This document shows positions 41,397-51,849 of a stretch of 55,510 bases of DNA, one piece after another. Numbering within the stretch: the first letter of the stretch is position 1; every line of letters starts with the position of its first letter. The notes beneath the pieces were generated by a model. The model saw only the letters and a list, made by a program, of their open reading frames with translations. It ran no database searches and was not told where the DNA came from. The stretch is from Propionivibrio sp. (GTDB lineage Bacteria; Pseudomonadota; Gammaproteobacteria; Burkholderiales; Rhodocyclaceae): assembly GCF_017995515.1 (NCBI RefSeq), contig NZ_JAGOIT010000007.1:1-55510 (forward strand). The letters are read 5' to 3'. The translations under genes and the position numbers were made by a program.

Positions 41397-42016
41397 TGGA
41401 ACTTAAATTGGTCGATAGCAAGGGTGTTGAGGTTGGAAAGTTGGAGGCGTCCGATGTGTTGTTCGGGCGCGAGTACAACGAAGCGCTCATTCATCAGGTG
41501 GTTGTTGCTTACCAGGCAAATGCGCGCAGCGGAAATCGTGCGCAGAAGGATCGTGAGCAGGTTCGACACACGACGGCAAAGCCGTTCCGGCAAAAGGGTA
41601 CCGGGCGCGCCCGTGCGGGTATGTCTTCCTCTCCGTTGTGGCGCGGCGGCGGCCGGATCTTTCCGAACTCGCCAGACGAGAACTTTAGCCATAAATTGAA
41701 CAAGAAGATGTATCGCGCCGGTATGGCGTCGATCATGTCGCAGTTGGTGCGCGAAGATCGCTTGGCTATCGTGGACGCGCTTGAGTTGGAGGCGCCGAAG
41801 ACGAAGTTGTTCGTGCAGAAGATGAAGGCGCTTGGTTGCGAGTCGGCGTTGGTGATTACCGATCAGTTGGAAGAGAATCTCTTCCTCGCGTCGCGCAACG
41901 TTCCTAGCGTGCTGGTGGTGGAAGTCAATGAAGCGGATCCTGTTTCGCTGATTCGATTCCCGAGGGTTGTCATGACGAAGGGTGCCCTCGCCAAGTTTGA
42001 GGAGATTCTGGGATGA
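41396..42016 (+). CDS. rplD: 50S ribosomal protein L4
   Basis: L4 (206 aa) lines the exit tunnel; in E. coli it also represses the S10 operon by attenuation and at translation. The tunnel loop [20 protein letters not shown] with WRGGGRIF is intact. It is coupled to rplC (TAATG) and overlaps rplW by 4 nt. Confidence 0.97.
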   Translation: MELKLVDSKGVEVGKLEASDVLFGREYNEALIHQVVVAYQANARSGNRAQKDREQVRHTTAKPFRQKGTGRARAGMSSSPLWRGGGRIFPNSPDENFSHKLNKKMYRAGMASIMSQLVREDRLAIVDALELEAPKTKLFVQKMKALGCESALVITDQLEENLFLASRNVPSVLVVEVNEADPVSLIRFPRVVMTKGALAKFEEILG

Positions 42017-42315
42017 ATCAGCAACGTTTAATGCAGGTGCTCTTGGCGCCGCAAATCTCTGAGAAAGCGACGTTCATTGCGGACAAGAACGAACAGGTGG
42101 TCTTTCGTGTCGTCCCAAGTGCAACCAAGGTCGAAGTCAAGGCGGCCGTCGAGATGTTGTTCAAAGTTTCGGTAGCGTCGGTTCAGATTGCCAACGTGAA
42201 GGGTAAATCGAAGCGGTCTGGCCGTAGCGTCGGGCGTCGAAGCGATTGGAAAAAGGCCTTTGTGTGCCTGAAGCCTGGTCAGGAGATCAATTTCGTTGAT
42301 GGAGGGGCTGCATAA
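42013..42315 (+). CDS. rplW: 50S ribosomal protein L23
   Basis: L23 (100 aa) lies at the tunnel exit and docks trigger factor and [23 protein letters not shown] and [20 protein letters not shown] are family features. It overlaps rplD (ATGA) and rplB (TAATG) and is therefore tightly coupled. Confidence 0.96.
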   Translation: MNQQRLMQVLLAPQISEKATFIADKNEQVVFRVVPSATKVEVKAAVEMLFKVSVASVQIANVKGKSKRSGRSVGRRSDWKKAFVCLKPGQEINFVDGGAA

Positions 42316-43142
42316 TGGCGCTCATCAAAGTAAAACCGACTTCTCCGGGAAGGCGTGCGGTCGTCAAGGTTGTGACGCCGGGTTTGCACAAAGGCGCTCC
42401 GTTTGCCGGTCTTGTCGAAGCGCAGTCCAAGAAAGCCGGGCGGAACAACAACGGACATGTGACGACTCGTCATCAAGGTGGTGGTCACAAACAGCACTAC
42501 CGCGTTGTCGATTTCAAGCGGAACAAGGACGGGGTTGTCGGCAAAGTTGAACGGCTTGAATACGATCCGAATCGGACGGCCAATATCGCGCTTGTTCTCT
42601 ACGCGGACGGCGAGCGTCGGTACGTGATCGCCCCGCGTGGTCTCGCGGTCGGGCAGGAGGTCGTTAGCGGTGCCGAAGCCCCGATTAAGGTAGGTAATAC
42701 GCTGCCAATCCGGAATATTCCGGTCGGAACGACTATTCATTGCGTTGAAATGATTCCTGGCAAGGGTGCTCAATTGGCGCGATCAGCCGGTACTTCCGCC
42801 CAGTTGCTTGCGCGCGAAGGTGTTTATGCGCAGTTGCGTCTGCGTTCCGGCGAAATTCGGCGTGTCCATGTCGAGTGTCGGGCGACGATTGGTGAGGTCG
42901 GAAACGAGGAGCATAGCCTCCGGTCGATCGGTAAGGCTGGTGCGATGCGCTGGCGCGGTGTGCGTCCGACCGTTCGTGGTGTGGTGATGAACCCAGTTGA
43001 CCACCCTCACGGTGGGGGTGAAGGGCGTACTGCCGCTGGTATGCATCCGGTTACACCGTGGGGTGTCAAGACCAAGGGGTTCCGGACTCGCAGCAATAAG
43101 CGCACGAACAGCATGATCGTGCAGCGTCGCCACAAACGATAG
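42315..43142 (+). CDS. rplB: 50S ribosomal protein L2
   Basis: L2 (275 aa) binds domain IV of 23S rRNA near the peptidyl-transferase centre. The conserved [14 protein letters not shown] segment with its essential His is present, as is [19 protein letters not shown]. Length matches the family (about 273). Confidence 0.98.
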   Translation: MALIKVKPTSPGRRAVVKVVTPGLHKGAPFAGLVEAQSKKAGRNNNGHVTTRHQGGGHKQHYRVVDFKRNKDGVVGKVERLEYDPNRTANIALVLYADGERRYVIAPRGLAVGQEVVSGAEAPIKVGNTLPIRNIPVGTTIHCVEMIPGKGAQLARSAGTSAQLLAREGVYAQLRLRSGEIRRVHVECRATIGEVGNEEHSLRSIGKAGAMRWRGVRPTVRGVVMNPVDHPHGGGEGRTAAGMHPVTPWGVKTKGFRTRSNKRTNSMIVQRRHKR

Positions 43143-43155
43143 GGGATAGATAGCT

Positions 43156-43431
43156 ATGGGACGTTCTGTAAAAAAGGGCCCGTTCGTCGACGCCCATCTT
43201 ATCAAGAAGGTTGAAGCCGTTAGAGCAACTAGCGACAAGCGGCCGATTAAGACGTGGTCGCGTCGTTCTACGGTATTGCCGGACTTTGTTGGCCTCACGA
43301 TCGCTGTTCATAACGGGAAGCAGCACATTCCCGTGTACGTGACTGAGAACATGGTAGGGCACAAGCTTGGCGAGTTTTCGCTGACCCGGACATTTAAAGG
43401 TCATACCGCCGGCAAGAAGGCGAAGAAGTAA
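43156..43431 (+). CDS. rpsS: 30S ribosomal protein S19
   Basis: S19 (91 aa) forms the 30S head with S13. It begins [19 protein letters not shown] and has [27 protein letters not shown] precedes the ATG by about 8 nt. rplV follows immediately. Confidence 0.97.
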   Translation: MGRSVKKGPFVDAHLIKKVEAVRATSDKRPIKTWSRRSTVLPDFVGLTIAVHNGKQHIPVYVTENMVGHKLGEFSLTRTFKGHTAGKKAKK

Positions 43432-43442
43432 AGGGAATGAAC

Positions 43443-43772
43443 ATGGAAACTCGTGCTAGCTTGCGTGGTGTCCGGCTTTCGGACCAAAAAGGGCGATTGG
43501 TCGCCGATCAAATTCGCGGATTGCCGGTTGATAAGGCGCTAAACATCCTGACTTTCAGCCCCAAGAAGGGGGCTGGCATCATTAAGAAGGTGCTTGAGTC
43601 GGCTATCGCTAATGCCGAGCATAACGACGGTGCAGACATCGACGAATTGAAGGTCAAGACGATTTATGTCGAAAAAGGCATGGTGCTCAAGCGCTTTACA
43701 GCGCGCGCAAAAGGGCGTGGTAATCGGATCGTCAAGCCGACTTGCCACATTTTTCTGACGGTCGGGAACTAA
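43443..43772 (+). CDS. rplV: 50S ribosomal protein L22
   Basis: L22 (109 aa) lines the exit tunnel with L4. Of two close starts, the ATG at 43443 is chosen because AAGGGA (43431-43436) lies 6 nt before it, while the ATG at 43437 abuts that site; this gives [20 protein letters not shown]. The C-terminal loop [20 protein letters not shown] is intact. Confidence 0.95.
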   Translation: METRASLRGVRLSDQKGRLVADQIRGLPVDKALNILTFSPKKGAGIIKKVLESAIANAEHNDGADIDELKVKTIYVEKGMVLKRFTARAKGRGNRIVKPTCHIFLTVGN

Positions 43773-43781
43773 GGAAGAGCA

Positions 43782-44606
43782 ATGGGACAAAAGATTCATC
43801 CGACTGGTTTTCGGCTTGCAGTAACGCGTGATTGGGCGTCGCGCTGGTACGCGAACAGCAAGAATTTCGCTGGCATGTTGAACGAAGATGTGCAGGTGCG
43901 TGCCTATCTAAAAACCAAACTCAAGCATGCGTCGGTTGGGCGCGTGTTGATCGAGCGGCCGGCGAAGAATGCACGGGTTACCGTATTTTCGGCGCGACCG
44001 GGCGTTGTTATTGGGAAAAAGGGCGAGGAGATCGATCATCTCCGCGCGGCGCTCCAGAAGATCATGGGCGTGCCGGTTCATGTCTCGATCGAGGAGATTC
44101 GCAAGCCTGAACTTGACGCACAACTGATCGCTGACTCGATTACCCAGCAGCTCGAGAAACGCATCATGTTCCGTCGGGCTATGAAGCGAGCAATGCAAAA
44201 CGCGATGCGCCTCGGAGCGCAGGGCATCAAGATCATGAGCTCGGGTCGTCTCAACGGTGCGGAAATCGCGCGGCGCGAATGGTATCGCGAGGGCCGCGTG
44301 CCGCTTCACACGATGCGTGCCGATATCGACTACGCTACCTCCGAAGCGCTGACGACGTATGGGTTGATTGGTGTCAAGGTGTGGGTTTTCAAGGGCGAAG
44401 TGCTTAATCGCAACGAGCAAGGTAGCCCGGCGGTCGATGCCAGCTCGGCCGACGATGTTGCAAAGAAGCCGCGCCGTTTGGCAAAGCCTGTGCTTGGAGA
44501 CGCTGACAAGACAAGGGCTAAGACTGCTGACGCCGGCGCGGGTGACGTTAAGGGTACGGCAAAACGAGTGAGAAAGGCAGGGGCGAGCGATGCTGCAGCC
44601 AACTAG
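43782..44606 (+). CDS. rpsC: 30S ribosomal protein S3 with long Ala/Lys-rich C-terminal tail
   Basis: S3 (274 aa) lies at the mRNA entry channel and acts as helicase with S4 and S5. The KH domain motif [13 protein letters not shown] and the [20 protein letters not shown] segment are present. After about residue 212 it has a tail of some 60 low-complexity residues ([20 protein letters not shown] and onward) absent from E. coli S3 (233 aa); long S3 tails are common in betaproteobacteria. Its last 17 bases overlap rplP in another frame. Confidence 0.96.
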   Translation: MGQKIHPTGFRLAVTRDWASRWYANSKNFAGMLNEDVQVRAYLKTKLKHASVGRVLIERPAKNARVTVFSARPGVVIGKKGEEIDHLRAALQKIMGVPVHVSIEEIRKPELDAQLIADSITQQLEKRIMFRRAMKRAMQNAMRLGAQGIKIMSSGRLNGAEIARREWYREGRVPLHTMRADIDYATSEALTTYGLIGVKVWVFKGEVLNRNEQGSPAVDASSADDVAKKPRRLAKPVLGDADKTRAKTADAGAGDVKGTAKRVRKAGASDAAAN

Positions 44607-45003
44607 AAGAAAGTACCGCAAGGAACAGAAAGGTCGCAACACCGGATTGGCGACTCGTGGTGCCAAAGTGAGTTTCGGAGATTTCGGGCTGAAAGCGACG
44701 GGTCGTGGCCGGTTGACCGCTCGGCAAATCGAGGCGGCGCGTCGGGCAATGACCCGGCACATCAAGCGCGGTGGCAGAATTTGGATTCGGATTTTCCCGG
44801 ACAAGCCTATTTCGAAGAAGCCCGCGGAAGTTCGTATGGGTAACGGAAAGGGTAATCCTGAGTACTACGTCGCTGAGATTCAGCCTGGCAAAGTGCTTTA
44901 CGAAATGGATGGCGTTGGTGAGGCCTTGGCGCGCGAGGCGTTCGCACTGGCTGCGGCGAAGTTGCCTATTCCAACCACGTTTGTGACTCGGATGGTGGGT
45001 TGA
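44590..45003 (+). CDS. rplP: 50S ribosomal protein L16
   Basis: L16 (137 aa) organises the A-site region of the 50S subunit. It starts [19 protein letters not shown] and contains [20 protein letters not shown] with the Arg hydroxylated by YcfD in E. coli. It overlaps rpsC by 17 nt, so it is translated by coupling. Confidence 0.97.
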   Translation: MLQPTRRKYRKEQKGRNTGLATRGAKVSFGDFGLKATGRGRLTARQIEAARRAMTRHIKRGGRIWIRIFPDKPISKKPAEVRMGNGKGNPEYYVAEIQPGKVLYEMDGVGEALAREAFALAAAKLPIPTTFVTRMVG

Positions 45004-45004
45004 G

Positions 45005-45199
45005 ATGAAGACGAGTGAACTAAGAAGCAAGAGCGTCGACGAGTTGAACAAGGAGCTTCTCGATCTGCTGAAGGCGCAGTTCGGTTTGAGGATGCAGATG
45101 GCTACGCAGCAACTCGCTAACGTGAGTCAGATCGGCAAGGTCCGGCGTGATATCGCACGAGTAAGAACGCTTCTTCGTGAAAAGGTGGTGAAGCAATGA
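45005..45199 (+). CDS. rpmC: 50S ribosomal protein L29
   Basis: L29 (64 aa) is a two-helix protein at the tunnel exit beside L23. [20 protein letters not shown] and [19 protein letters not shown] are typical. It starts one base after rplP and overlaps rpsQ by 4 nt. Confidence 0.96.
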   Translation: MKTSELRSKSVDELNKELLDLLKAQFGLRMQMATQQLANVSQIGKVRRDIARVRTLLREKVVKQ

Positions 45200-45459
45200 A
45201 TGATACGATGAGTAAGCGCACGCTTGTCGGGCGTGTCGTGAGTGACAAGATGGAAAAGACGGTGACCGTCTTGGTTGAACGCCGGGTCAAGCATCCAATG
45301 TACGACAAGATTATCGTTCGGTCGCGCAAGTATCATGCTCACAACGCCAACAACGAGGCGAAGGCCGGGGACTTGGTTGAGATCCAGGAAGGGCGCCCGC
45401 TTTCGAAGACGAAAACTTGGTCGGTGAGCCGCCTTCTTGAGCGTGCGGTCGCTATCTAG
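45196..45459 (+). CDS. rpsQ: 30S ribosomal protein S17
   Basis: S17 (87 aa) is a primary 16S rRNA-binding protein with an OB fold. [20 protein letters not shown] and [18 protein letters not shown] are conserved. It ends the S10 operon; its ATG overlaps the rpmC stop (ATGA). A promoter follows. Confidence 0.97.
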   Translation: MNDTMSKRTLVGRVVSDKMEKTVTVLVERRVKHPMYDKIIVRSRKYHAHNANNEAKAGDLVEIQEGRPLSKTKTWSVSRLLERAVAI

Positions 45460-45462
45460 TCG

Positions 45463-45490
45463 TTGCAATTGCCGTTGATTAGTATATAAT
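45463..45490 (+). promoter_or_regulatory. Candidate spc operon promoter
   Basis: TTGCAA (45463-45468) and a perfect TATAAT (45485-45490) are 16 nt apart in the 126-nt rpsQ-rplN gap, the place where E. coli has its spc promoter. A C/G-rich start region (TCCGGCTC) follows. Confidence 0.65.
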
Positions 45491-45522
45491 TCCGGCTCTT
45501 TTTCGCCTGGCGTCGAACGGCA

Positions 45523-45559
45523 GGCGGTCTTTCCCTTACGGGTTCCAAGACTGACCGCC
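45523..45559 (+). promoter_or_regulatory. Hairpin in the rplN leader
   Basis: GGCGGTC (45523-45529) pairs with GACCGCC (45553-45559), with TCTT/AAGA-type pairing near the base of the loop. It lies between the spc promoter and rplN. It could be a regulatory fold for a spc ribosomal protein or a processing site; no T-run follows. Confidence 0.4.
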
Positions 45560-45585
45560 GCGGCGGGTTAAGTTGGAGTGAATAA

Positions 45586-45954
45586 ATGATTCAAATGCAG
45601 ACGGTGTTGGACGTCGCCGATAATACGGGTGCGCGTTCGGTTATGTGTATCAAGGTGCTTGGCGGGTCCAAGCGTAGATACGCAAGTGTTGGTGACATTA
45701 TCAAAGTGAGCATCAAAGATGCGGCTCCGCGTGGGCGTGTCAAGAAGGGTGACGTTTATAACGCCGTTGTGGTTCGCACCGCGAAAGGCGTTCGTCGCCC
45801 TGATGGCTCGCTCGTTCGTTTCGATGGTAACGCTGCCGTGTTGTTGAACAACAAACTCGAGCCGATCGGGACTCGTATCTTCGGGCCGGTTACGCGCGAG
45901 TTGCGTGGTGATCGTTTCATGAAGATCGTCTCGTTGGCGCCTGAGGTTCTGTGA
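45586..45954 (+). CDS. rplN: 50S ribosomal protein L14
   Basis: L14 (122 aa) lies at the subunit interface and binds 23S rRNA with L19. It begins [20 protein letters not shown] and has [28 protein letters not shown] precedes the ATG. First gene of the spc operon. Confidence 0.97.
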   Translation: MIQMQTVLDVADNTGARSVMCIKVLGGSKRRYASVGDIIKVSIKDAAPRGRVKKGDVYNAVVVRTAKGVRRPDGSLVRFDGNAAVLLNNKLEPIGTRIFGPVTRELRGDRFMKIVSLAPEVL

Positions 45955-45963
45955 GGTAGGGCG

Positions 45964-46278
45964 ATGAATAAGATTCGTAAAGGTGATGAGGTCATTGTTC
46001 TTGCCGGCAAGGACAAAGGTAAGCGCGGTTCGGTTGTTTCGTGTGTCGACGGGTTTGTTGTTGTTGAAGGAGTGAATCGCGTCAAGAAGCACGTGAAGCC
46101 CAATCCGGTTAAGGGTGTGGTCGGCGGTGTTGTGGAGAAAAGTGCGCCGCTCCATGTTTCGAATGTGGCCTTGTTTAATCCGGCAACTCAGCGCGCTGAT
46201 CGCGTTGGGTTCAAGGTTTCGGCTGATGGTGCGAAAGTTCGCATCTTCAGATCGAATGGCGAGGCGGTTGGGGCGTAA
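45964..46278 (+). CDS. rplX: 50S ribosomal protein L24
   Basis: L24 (104 aa) is an assembly initiator with a KOW motif. [20 protein letters not shown] and [15 protein letters not shown] are family features. AGGTAGGG precedes the ATG. Confidence 0.97.
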   Translation: MNKIRKGDEVIVLAGKDKGKRGSVVSCVDGFVVVEGVNRVKKHVKPNPVKGVVGGVVEKSAPLHVSNVALFNPATQRADRVGFKVSADGAKVRIFRSNGEAVGA

Positions 46279-46287
46279 GGGGTGATC

Positions 46288-46827
46288 ATGGCGCGTTTGT
46301 TTGACTTTTATAAGAGTACCGTCGTTGGTGAGTTGACGAAGAAATTCGGCTACAAGTCCGTGATGGAAGTTCCGCGTATCACGAAGATTACGCTGAACAT
46401 GGGCGTTGGCGAGGCTGTTGCGGACAAAAAGGTTTTGGAGCACGCGGTTTCGGACATGACAAAGATCGCGGGTCAAAAGCCGGTTGTTACGAAGTCGCGT
46501 AAATCGATCGCCGGTTTCAAGATCAGGGACGGCTACCCGATCGGTTGTATGGTGACTCTGCGTGGTCCGCGTATGTTCGAGTTCCTTGATCGTCTGGTTA
46601 CCGTCGCCTTGCCGCGAGTGCGCGACTTCCGCGGTGTATCCGGCAAGGGCTTCGATGGGCGCGGTAATTACAATATGGGCGTCAAAGAGCAGATCATCTT
46701 TCCGGAAATCGAGTACGACAAGATCGATGCTTTGCGCGGCATGAATATCAGTGTGACGACGACCGCAAAGACCGACGAAGAAGCTAGGGCGCTTCTTGGT
46801 GCGTTCAAATTTCCGTTCAAGAATTGA
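46288..46827 (+). CDS. rplE: 50S ribosomal protein L5
   Basis: L5 (179 aa) binds 5S rRNA and contacts P-site tRNA. The ATG at 46288 gives [20 protein letters not shown]; an in-frame GTG two codons upstream overlaps the AAGGGG ribosome site and is rejected. [20 protein letters not shown] is conserved. Confidence 0.96.
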   Translation: MARLFDFYKSTVVGELTKKFGYKSVMEVPRITKITLNMGVGEAVADKKVLEHAVSDMTKIAGQKPVVTKSRKSIAGFKIRDGYPIGCMVTLRGPRMFEFLDRLVTVALPRVRDFRGVSGKGFDGRGNYNMGVKEQIIFPEIEYDKIDALRGMNISVTTTAKTDEEARALLGAFKFPFKN

Positions 46828-46838
46828 GGCAATCAATA

Positions 46839-47144
46839 ATGGCGAAACGTGCATTGATTAACCGCGACGAGAAGCGTCGTAAATTGGTTGAGAAGTTCGC
46901 TGCAAAGCGTGAGAGTCTGTTTGCTGTTGTTAATGACCAAGCTCGTACGGAAGAGGAGCGTTTTGCTGCACGCTTGGAGATTCAGGCGTTGCCGCGAAAC
47001 TCAAGTCCAGTCCGGCTGCGCAACCGGTGCAAGCTGACCGGGCGGCCCCGTGGCGTTTTTCGCAAGTTCGGGTTGGGGCGCAGCAAGCTGCGTGATTTTG
47101 TCATGCGCGGAGAAGTTCCGGGTATGACTAAGGCTAGCTGGTAA
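46839..47144 (+). CDS. rpsN: 30S ribosomal protein S14, zinc-free form
   Basis: S14 (101 aa) lies in the 30S head. It starts [20 protein letters not shown] and has [20 protein letters not shown] with no CXXC pair, so it is the long zinc-independent type. The ATG at 46839 is preferred over one five codons upstream, which overlaps the rplE stop. Confidence 0.96.
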   Translation: MAKRALINRDEKRRKLVEKFAAKRESLFAVVNDQARTEEERFAARLEIQALPRNSSPVRLRNRCKLTGRPRGVFRKFGLGRSKLRDFVMRGEVPGMTKASW

Positions 47145-47159
47145 GCAGGAGGCAACGAG

Positions 47160-47555
47160 ATGAGTATGAGCGATCCGATCAGCGACATGCTGACCCGCAT
47201 TCGCAACGCGCAGATGGCTAGCAAGGCTTCTGTTGTGATGCCGTCGTCAAAGGTGAAGGTGGCGATATCCAAAGTGTTGAAGGACGAGGGCTATATCGAA
47301 GACTTTTCCGTGGCGACCTTGGACGGTAAGGCGGTCCTCGAAGTTGTCCTCAAGTATTACGCTGGCCAACCGGTTATTGAGCGAATCGACCGCGTTTCAA
47401 AGCCAGGACTGCGGATTTACCGAGGTGTTGGCGCGATACCGAAGGTTATGAATGGGTTGGGTGTTGCGATAGTGTCAACCCCTAAAGGCGTAATGACTGA
47501 TCGTAAGGCGCGTGCCAGCAACACCGGCGGTGAAGTGCTTTGCGTCGTGGCGTAA
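47160..47555 (+). CDS. rpsH: 30S ribosomal protein S8
   Basis: S8 (131 aa) binds 16S rRNA helix 21 and in E. coli represses the spc operon. [20 protein letters not shown] and the end [20 protein letters not shown] are typical. AGGAGG (47147-47152) at 7 nt selects the ATG at 47160 over the one two codons later. Confidence 0.97.
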   Translation: MSMSDPISDMLTRIRNAQMASKASVVMPSSKVKVAISKVLKDEGYIEDFSVATLDGKAVLEVVLKYYAGQPVIERIDRVSKPGLRIYRGVGAIPKVMNGLGVAIVSTPKGVMTDRKARASNTGGEVLCVVA

Positions 47556-47567
47556 TAAGGGGAAACT

Positions 47568-48101
47568 ATGTCGCGTGTAGCTAAAAATCCCATCGTTCTC
47601 CCGCAGGGCGTAGAGGTCGTCCTTGGAGGCGGTAATGTCTCGATCACGGGGCCTCTTGGCGCCATGTCGTTCCCGGCTAGTGCTGCGGTGACGGTCGAGA
47701 AGGTTGAGAACACCCTTGTCTGCAAAGCTGTTGAAGGCGTCGAGAACGCGGGCGCTTTGTCCGGTACGGTTCGCGCGATTGTCGCGAACATGGTTGCCGG
47801 CGTTAGCAAGGGTTTCGAGCGCAAGCTTGCGTTGGTCGGAGTTGGTTATCGCGCGCAGGTTCAGGGTGATGTGCTGAACTTGATGCTTGGCTTCTCACAC
47901 CCTGTCGCGCACAAGATGCCACAAGGTATCAAGTGCGAAACGCCGACGCAAACCGAAATCATTATCAAGGGCGTTGATAAGCAACAGGTCGGGCAAGTTG
48001 CTGCCGAGATACGTGCCTATCGCAAGCCAGAGCCGTACAAAGGCAAGGGCGTCCGGTATTCCGACGAAGTGATCGTCCTCAAAGAAACCAAGAAGAAGTA
48101 A
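47568..48101 (+). CDS. rplF: 50S ribosomal protein L6
   Basis: L6 (177 aa) lies near the factor-binding site and the sarcin-ricin loop. [20 protein letters not shown] and [20 protein letters not shown] are conserved. AGGGG lies before the ATG. Confidence 0.97.
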   Translation: MSRVAKNPIVLPQGVEVVLGGGNVSITGPLGAMSFPASAAVTVEKVENTLVCKAVEGVENAGALSGTVRAIVANMVAGVSKGFERKLALVGVGYRAQVQGDVLNLMLGFSHPVAHKMPQGIKCETPTQTEIIIKGVDKQQVGQVAAEIRAYRKPEPYKGKGVRYSDEVIVLKETKKK

Positions 48102-48111
48102 GGGTGCATAG

Positions 48112-48468
48112 ATGATTAACAAGAACGAAGCGCGGTTGCGCAGAGCTCGGAAAACGCGGCTTAAGATTGCTGAGTTGAACGCCGTACGGCTATCAGTTCA
48201 TCGTACGAACTTGCACATTTATGCGCAGGTGTGTTCGCCATGTGGGTCCAAGGTTATCGCAGCGGCTTCGTCGCTTGAGCCGGCGTTGCGTAAAGAACTG
48301 GCTAACGGGGGGAACAAGAATGCTGCCACCGTTATTGGGAAGTTGATCGCGGAGCGCGCTATTAAAGCTGGTGTCGCCCAAGTTGCGTTCGACCGGAGCG
48401 GTTTTCAGTACCACGGACGGGTCAAGGTGTTGGCCGAGGCTGCGCGTGAGGCTGGGCTCAAGTTCTGA
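48112..48468 (+). CDS. rplR: 50S ribosomal protein L18
   Basis: L18 (118 aa) binds 5S rRNA with L5 and L25. The basic start [20 protein letters not shown] and the end [20 protein letters not shown] match the family. It starts 11 nt after rplF. Confidence 0.96.
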   Translation: MINKNEARLRRARKTRLKIAELNAVRLSVHRTNLHIYAQVCSPCGSKVIAAASSLEPALRKELANGGNKNAATVIGKLIAERAIKAGVAQVAFDRSGFQYHGRVKVLAEAAREAGLKF

Positions 48469-48496
48469 GCGCTCGAATATTGGATCGGAGTAAGTA

Positions 48497-49021
48497 ATGG
48501 CAAAACCGCAAAGCAGAAAGTCGCAGCAAGCCGAAAAGCCTGATGACGGCATGCGCGAGAAGATGATCTCGATCAACCGGGTCACGAAGGTCGTTAAGGG
48601 TGGTCGTATCCTCGGGTTCGCCGCTTTGACCGTGGTGGGGGATGGCGACGGACGTATTGGTATGGGAAAGGGCAAGTCGCGTGAAGTGCCGGTTGCCGTG
48701 CAGAAAGCGATGGAGGAAGCGCGGCGGAAGATGGTGAAGGTTCGCCTAAAAAGTGGCACTCTGCACCACACCGTTGTTGGACGCCATGGCGCTTCCACGG
48801 TCATGATGCAACCGGCGCCCGAAGGTACGGGCGTCATTGCTGGTGGCGCAATGCGGGCTGTGTTTGACGTGATGGGGATGACGAACGTCGTTGCAAAGGC
48901 GCACGGCTCGACTAATCCGTACAATATCGTGCGCGCGACGATCAATGGTCTGCAAGCAATGAACACGCCCGCGGATATTGCAGCAAAACGCGGCAAGACA
49001 GTCGAAGAAATCTTGGGGTAA
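48497..49021 (+). CDS. rpsE: 30S ribosomal protein S5
   Basis: S5 (174 aa) affects decoding accuracy with S4 and S12. It contains [20 protein letters not shown] and [15 protein letters not shown]. The spectinomycin loop (around VKGGRI) appears wild type. TCGGAG precedes the ATG. Confidence 0.97.
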   Translation: MAKPQSRKSQQAEKPDDGMREKMISINRVTKVVKGGRILGFAALTVVGDGDGRIGMGKGKSREVPVAVQKAMEEARRKMVKVRLKSGTLHHTVVGRHGASTVMMQPAPEGTGVIAGGAMRAVFDVMGMTNVVAKAHGSTNPYNIVRATINGLQAMNTPADIAAKRGKTVEEILG

Positions 49022-49024
49022 GAC

Positions 49025-49207
49025 ATGGCAGAGAAGACGGTTAAGGTCACGCTAGTCAAAAGCGTCATTGGGACGAAACAGTCTCATAGAGCGACTGTAA
49101 AGGGTCTTGGGCTTCGGCGATTGAACAGTGTCTCCGTGCTGGAAGATACGCCGGCGGTTCGCGGCATGATCAACAAGGTCGCGTACCTTGTTAAGTGCGA
49201 GGGTTGA
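49025..49207 (+). CDS. rpmD: 50S ribosomal protein L30
   Basis: L30 (60 aa) is a small 50S protein. [20 protein letters not shown] and [20 protein letters not shown] are typical. It starts 3 nt after rpsE and ends one base before rplO. Confidence 0.96.
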   Translation: MAEKTVKVTLVKSVIGTKQSHRATVKGLGLRRLNSVSVLEDTPAVRGMINKVAYLVKCEG

Positions 49208-49208
49208 T

Positions 49209-49643
49209 ATGAAACTGAATACGATTCAGCCCGCTGAGGGCGCGAAGCATTCGAAACGCCGCGTTGGTCGTGGTATCGGTTCCGGTCTTGGCAAGACCGC
49301 TGGTCGTGGCCATAAGGGGCAGAAGTCGCGCGCCGGTGGCTTTCACAAGGTTGGTTTCGAAGGCGGTCAAATGCCGCTTCAGCGCCGGTTGCCGAAGCGT
49401 GGATTCGTCTCGTTGGCGAAGGGGCGTAGCGCCGAAGTCCGTCTCTCGGAAATTTCTGCGTTGCCCGTCGACGAGATCGATCTGCTCACGCTGATGCAAG
49501 CGAACCTCATTTCTCAACATTCGCTGTCCGCGAAGGTCGTACTTTCTGGCGAGATAGCACGGAAGGTCACCCTCAAGGGGGTGAGCGCTACGCGCGGTGC
49601 GAAAGCGGCTATCGAAGCCGCTGGCGGCTCCGTTGTCGAGTAA
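49209..49643 (+). CDS. rplO: 50S ribosomal protein L15
   Basis: L15 (144 aa) is a late-assembly 50S protein. It starts [20 protein letters not shown] and has the Gly-rich [20 protein letters not shown]. The ATG at 49209 is chosen since earlier in-frame starts lie inside rpmD. Confidence 0.97.
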   Translation: MKLNTIQPAEGAKHSKRRVGRGIGSGLGKTAGRGHKGQKSRAGGFHKVGFEGGQMPLQRRLPKRGFVSLAKGRSAEVRLSEISALPVDEIDLLTLMQANLISQHSLSAKVVLSGEIARKVTLKGVSATRGAKAAIEAAGGSVVE

Positions 49644-49664
49644 TCGTTTTAACCGGGGTGTTTT

Positions 49665-50990
49665 TTGGCGGCTAATCAAAGTTCAGTCGGTAAGAGCGGT
49701 AAGTACGGCGACCTGAAGAGGCGTTTGTTCTTCCTGCTCGGCGCGTTAGTTGTGTATCGGATCGGTTCGCACATTCCGGTGCCCGGAATCGATCCTGCTG
49801 CCCTGAGCGAACTTTTTAGTCGTCAGCAGGGCGGAATTCTGGGAATGTTCAACATGTTCTCAGGCGGCGCGCTGATGCGTTTTTCGATTTTCGCCTTGGG
49901 GATCATGCCGTACATTTCATCCTCCATCATCCTGCAATTGATGACGCATGCGAGCCCGCAGCTTGAGGCCTTAAAGAAGGAGGGGGAAGCCGGGCGCAGA
50001 AAGATTACACAGTACACCCGCTACGGTACTGTGATCCTCGCGCTTTTTCAGGGGGTGGGAATCGCGGTCGCTGTTGAAGCGCAACCGGGTTTGGTGCCGC
50101 ACCCAGGTCTGGTTTTCAGGTTGGTGACGGTGGTTACGCTGCTGACCGGGACGATGTTCTTGATGTGGCTCGGCGAGCAGATTACCGAACGTGGGTTGGG
50201 TAATGGTATCTCGATAATCATCTTTTCGGGGATCGCTGCCGGTTTGCCCAAAGCGATTGCCGGCTTGCTCGAGTTGGTGCGTACCGGCGCTATGCATCCC
50301 GTGTCAGCGTTGTTTATTACCCTGCTGGTTGGGTTGGTTACCGCGTTCGTCGTGTTCGTCGAACGAGGTCAGCGGAAGATTCTGGTGAATTACGCGAAGC
50401 GCCAGGTCGGAAACAAGATTTACGGTGGGCAGAGTTCGCATCTGCCGCTCAAGCTGAACATGGCGGGGGTTATACCGCCGATTTTCGCCTCGTCGATCAT
50501 CCTGTTCCCGGCGACGATCGCGGGCTGGTTCGGCTCCAGCGATTCGATGCGTTGGCTGAAAGACTTCGCCGGTGCGGTTTCGCCCGGTCAGCCAATCTAC
50601 GTCATGTTGTACGCGGCGGCGATAGTGTTCTTTTGCTTTTTTTATACCGCGCTCGTGTTTAATTCGAAAGAAACGGCCGACAACCTGAAGAAGAGTGGTG
50701 CATTCGTCCCAGGGATTCGACCGGGAGATCAGACGGCACGCTATATCGACAAGATTTTGATGCGCCTGACCCTGGTGGGTGCTGCCTACATCACCATCGT
50801 TTGTCTGTTACCGGAGTTCCTGATTTTGAAGTGGAACGTCCCGTTCTACTTTGGCGGTACATCGTTGTTAATCATCGTGGTCGTCACCATGGATTTTATG
50901 ACCCAAGTTCAAGCCTACGCGATGTCGCATCAGTACGAGGGGCTGCTTAAGAAGGCAAATTTCAAAGGCTCTGGCTACACGGCGAAATAA
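49665..50990 (+). CDS. secY: Preprotein translocase subunit SecY
   Basis: SecY (441 aa) is the channel of the Sec translocon, with ten membrane segments. [20 protein letters not shown] marks the first segment and plug side, and [19 protein letters not shown] a central one. The start is probably TTG at 49665 (GGGGTG is 5 nt upstream), giving [20 protein letters not shown]; no ATG or GTG is available before the conserved KYGDLKRR. A rare TTG start in an essential gene may keep expression below that of the ribosomal neighbours. infA follows after 2 nt, with no adk between. Confidence 0.96.
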   Translation: MAANQSSVGKSGKYGDLKRRLFFLLGALVVYRIGSHIPVPGIDPAALSELFSRQQGGILGMFNMFSGGALMRFSIFALGIMPYISSSIILQLMTHASPQLEALKKEGEAGRRKITQYTRYGTVILALFQGVGIAVAVEAQPGLVPHPGLVFRLVTVVTLLTGTMFLMWLGEQITERGLGNGISIIIFSGIAAGLPKAIAGLLELVRTGAMHPVSALFITLLVGLVTAFVVFVERGQRKILVNYAKRQVGNKIYGGQSSHLPLKLNMAGVIPPIFASSIILFPATIAGWFGSSDSMRWLKDFAGAVSPGQPIYVMLYAAAIVFFCFFYTALVFNSKETADNLKKSGAFVPGIRPGDQTARYIDKILMRLTLVGAAYITIVCLLPEFLILKWNVPFYFGGTSLLIIVVVTMDFMTQVQAYAMSHQYEGLLKKANFKGSGYTAK

Positions 50991-50992
50991 GG

Positions 50993-51211
50993 ATGGCGAA
51001 AGAAGATCTCATTGAAATGCAAGGGGAGGTTCTCGAAAACCTCCCAAACGCGACGTTTCGGGTAAAGCTTGAAAATGGGCATGTCGTCCTCGGCTTCATT
51101 TCAGGAAAGATGCGTATGCACTATATTCGCATCCTTCCCGGCGACAAGGTGACGGTTCAACTCACGCCGTATGACCTGAGCCGGGCGAGAATCGTCTTCC
51201 GGGCGAAGTAA
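50993..51211 (+). CDS. infA: Translation initiation factor IF-1
   Basis: IF-1 (72 aa) binds the A site during initiation. The sequence [20 protein letters not shown] and [20 protein letters not shown] is the standard OB-fold protein. AAGGATG runs into the start. It lies between secY and rpmJ. Confidence 0.97.
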   Translation: MAKEDLIEMQGEVLENLPNATFRVKLENGHVVLGFISGKMRMHYIRILPGDKVTVQLTPYDLSRARIVFRAK

Positions 51212-51288
51212 GAATTCAGAATCTCTACGTAGTTGTGTTTTTGGCAAAAGGCTGGCTGCGCCGGATGCCGTGATTTTAGGAGCAAACC

Positions 51289-51402
51289 ATGAAAGTGCTG
51301 GCATCTGTAAAGCGCATCTGCCGCAACTGCAAGATTATTCGGCGCCACGGCATTGTGCGCGTGATCTGTTCGGATCCGCGCCACAAGCAGCGCCAAGGTT
51401 GA
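51289..51402 (+). CDS. rpmJ: 50S ribosomal protein L36, zinc-binding form
   Basis: L36 (37 aa) is the smallest 50S protein. The frame from ATG 51289 reads [20 protein letters not shown] and continues to HKQRQG. Cys11, Cys14, Cys27 and His32 form the zinc site of the C+ form. TTAGGAG lies about 8 nt upstream. Confidence 0.96.
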   Translation: MKVLASVKRICRNCKIIRRHGIVRVICSDPRHKQRQG

Positions 51403-51471
51403 TCGGAGCGACTCGGTTCGAGTTGTTGCCGGTTCGGTACAATTTAAGTTTAGTTTATTCGGGGTGATTCG

Positions 51472-51834
51472 ATGGCCCGCATCGCAGGGGTAAATATTCC
51501 CAACCACCAACATGCCGAGATCGCGTTGACCGCGATCTACGGTATTGGACGCAGTCGAGCACGTCTTATTTGTGATGCATCGAGCATCGCGCGTACGACG
51601 AAGATGAAGGATCTTACAGAAGCGGAGATGGACCGTCTGCGTGAGCAGGTCGGCAAGTTCACGGTCGAAGGCGATTTGCGTCGCGAAGTGACGATGAGCA
51701 TCAAGCGCCTGATGGATCTGGGGTGTTATCGCGGCCTTCGCCATCGCAAGGGACTGCCGTGTCGTGGTCAGCGTACGCGCACGAATGCGCGCACGCGTAA
51801 AGGCCCGCGCAAGGCCATCGCCGGTAAGAAATAA
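51472..51834 (+). CDS. rpsM: 30S ribosomal protein S13
   Basis: S13 (120 aa) forms subunit bridges in the 30S head. [20 protein letters not shown] and [20 protein letters not shown] are conserved. It opens the alpha operon; the 69-nt gap upstream contains a TACAAT (51438-51443) that might be a -10 without a good -35. Confidence 0.97.
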   Translation: MARIAGVNIPNHQHAEIALTAIYGIGRSRARLICDASSIARTTKMKDLTEAEMDRLREQVGKFTVEGDLRREVTMSIKRLMDLGCYRGLRHRKGLPCRGQRTRTNARTRKGPRKAIAGKK

Positions 51835-51849
51835 GAGGATCTGATCATC

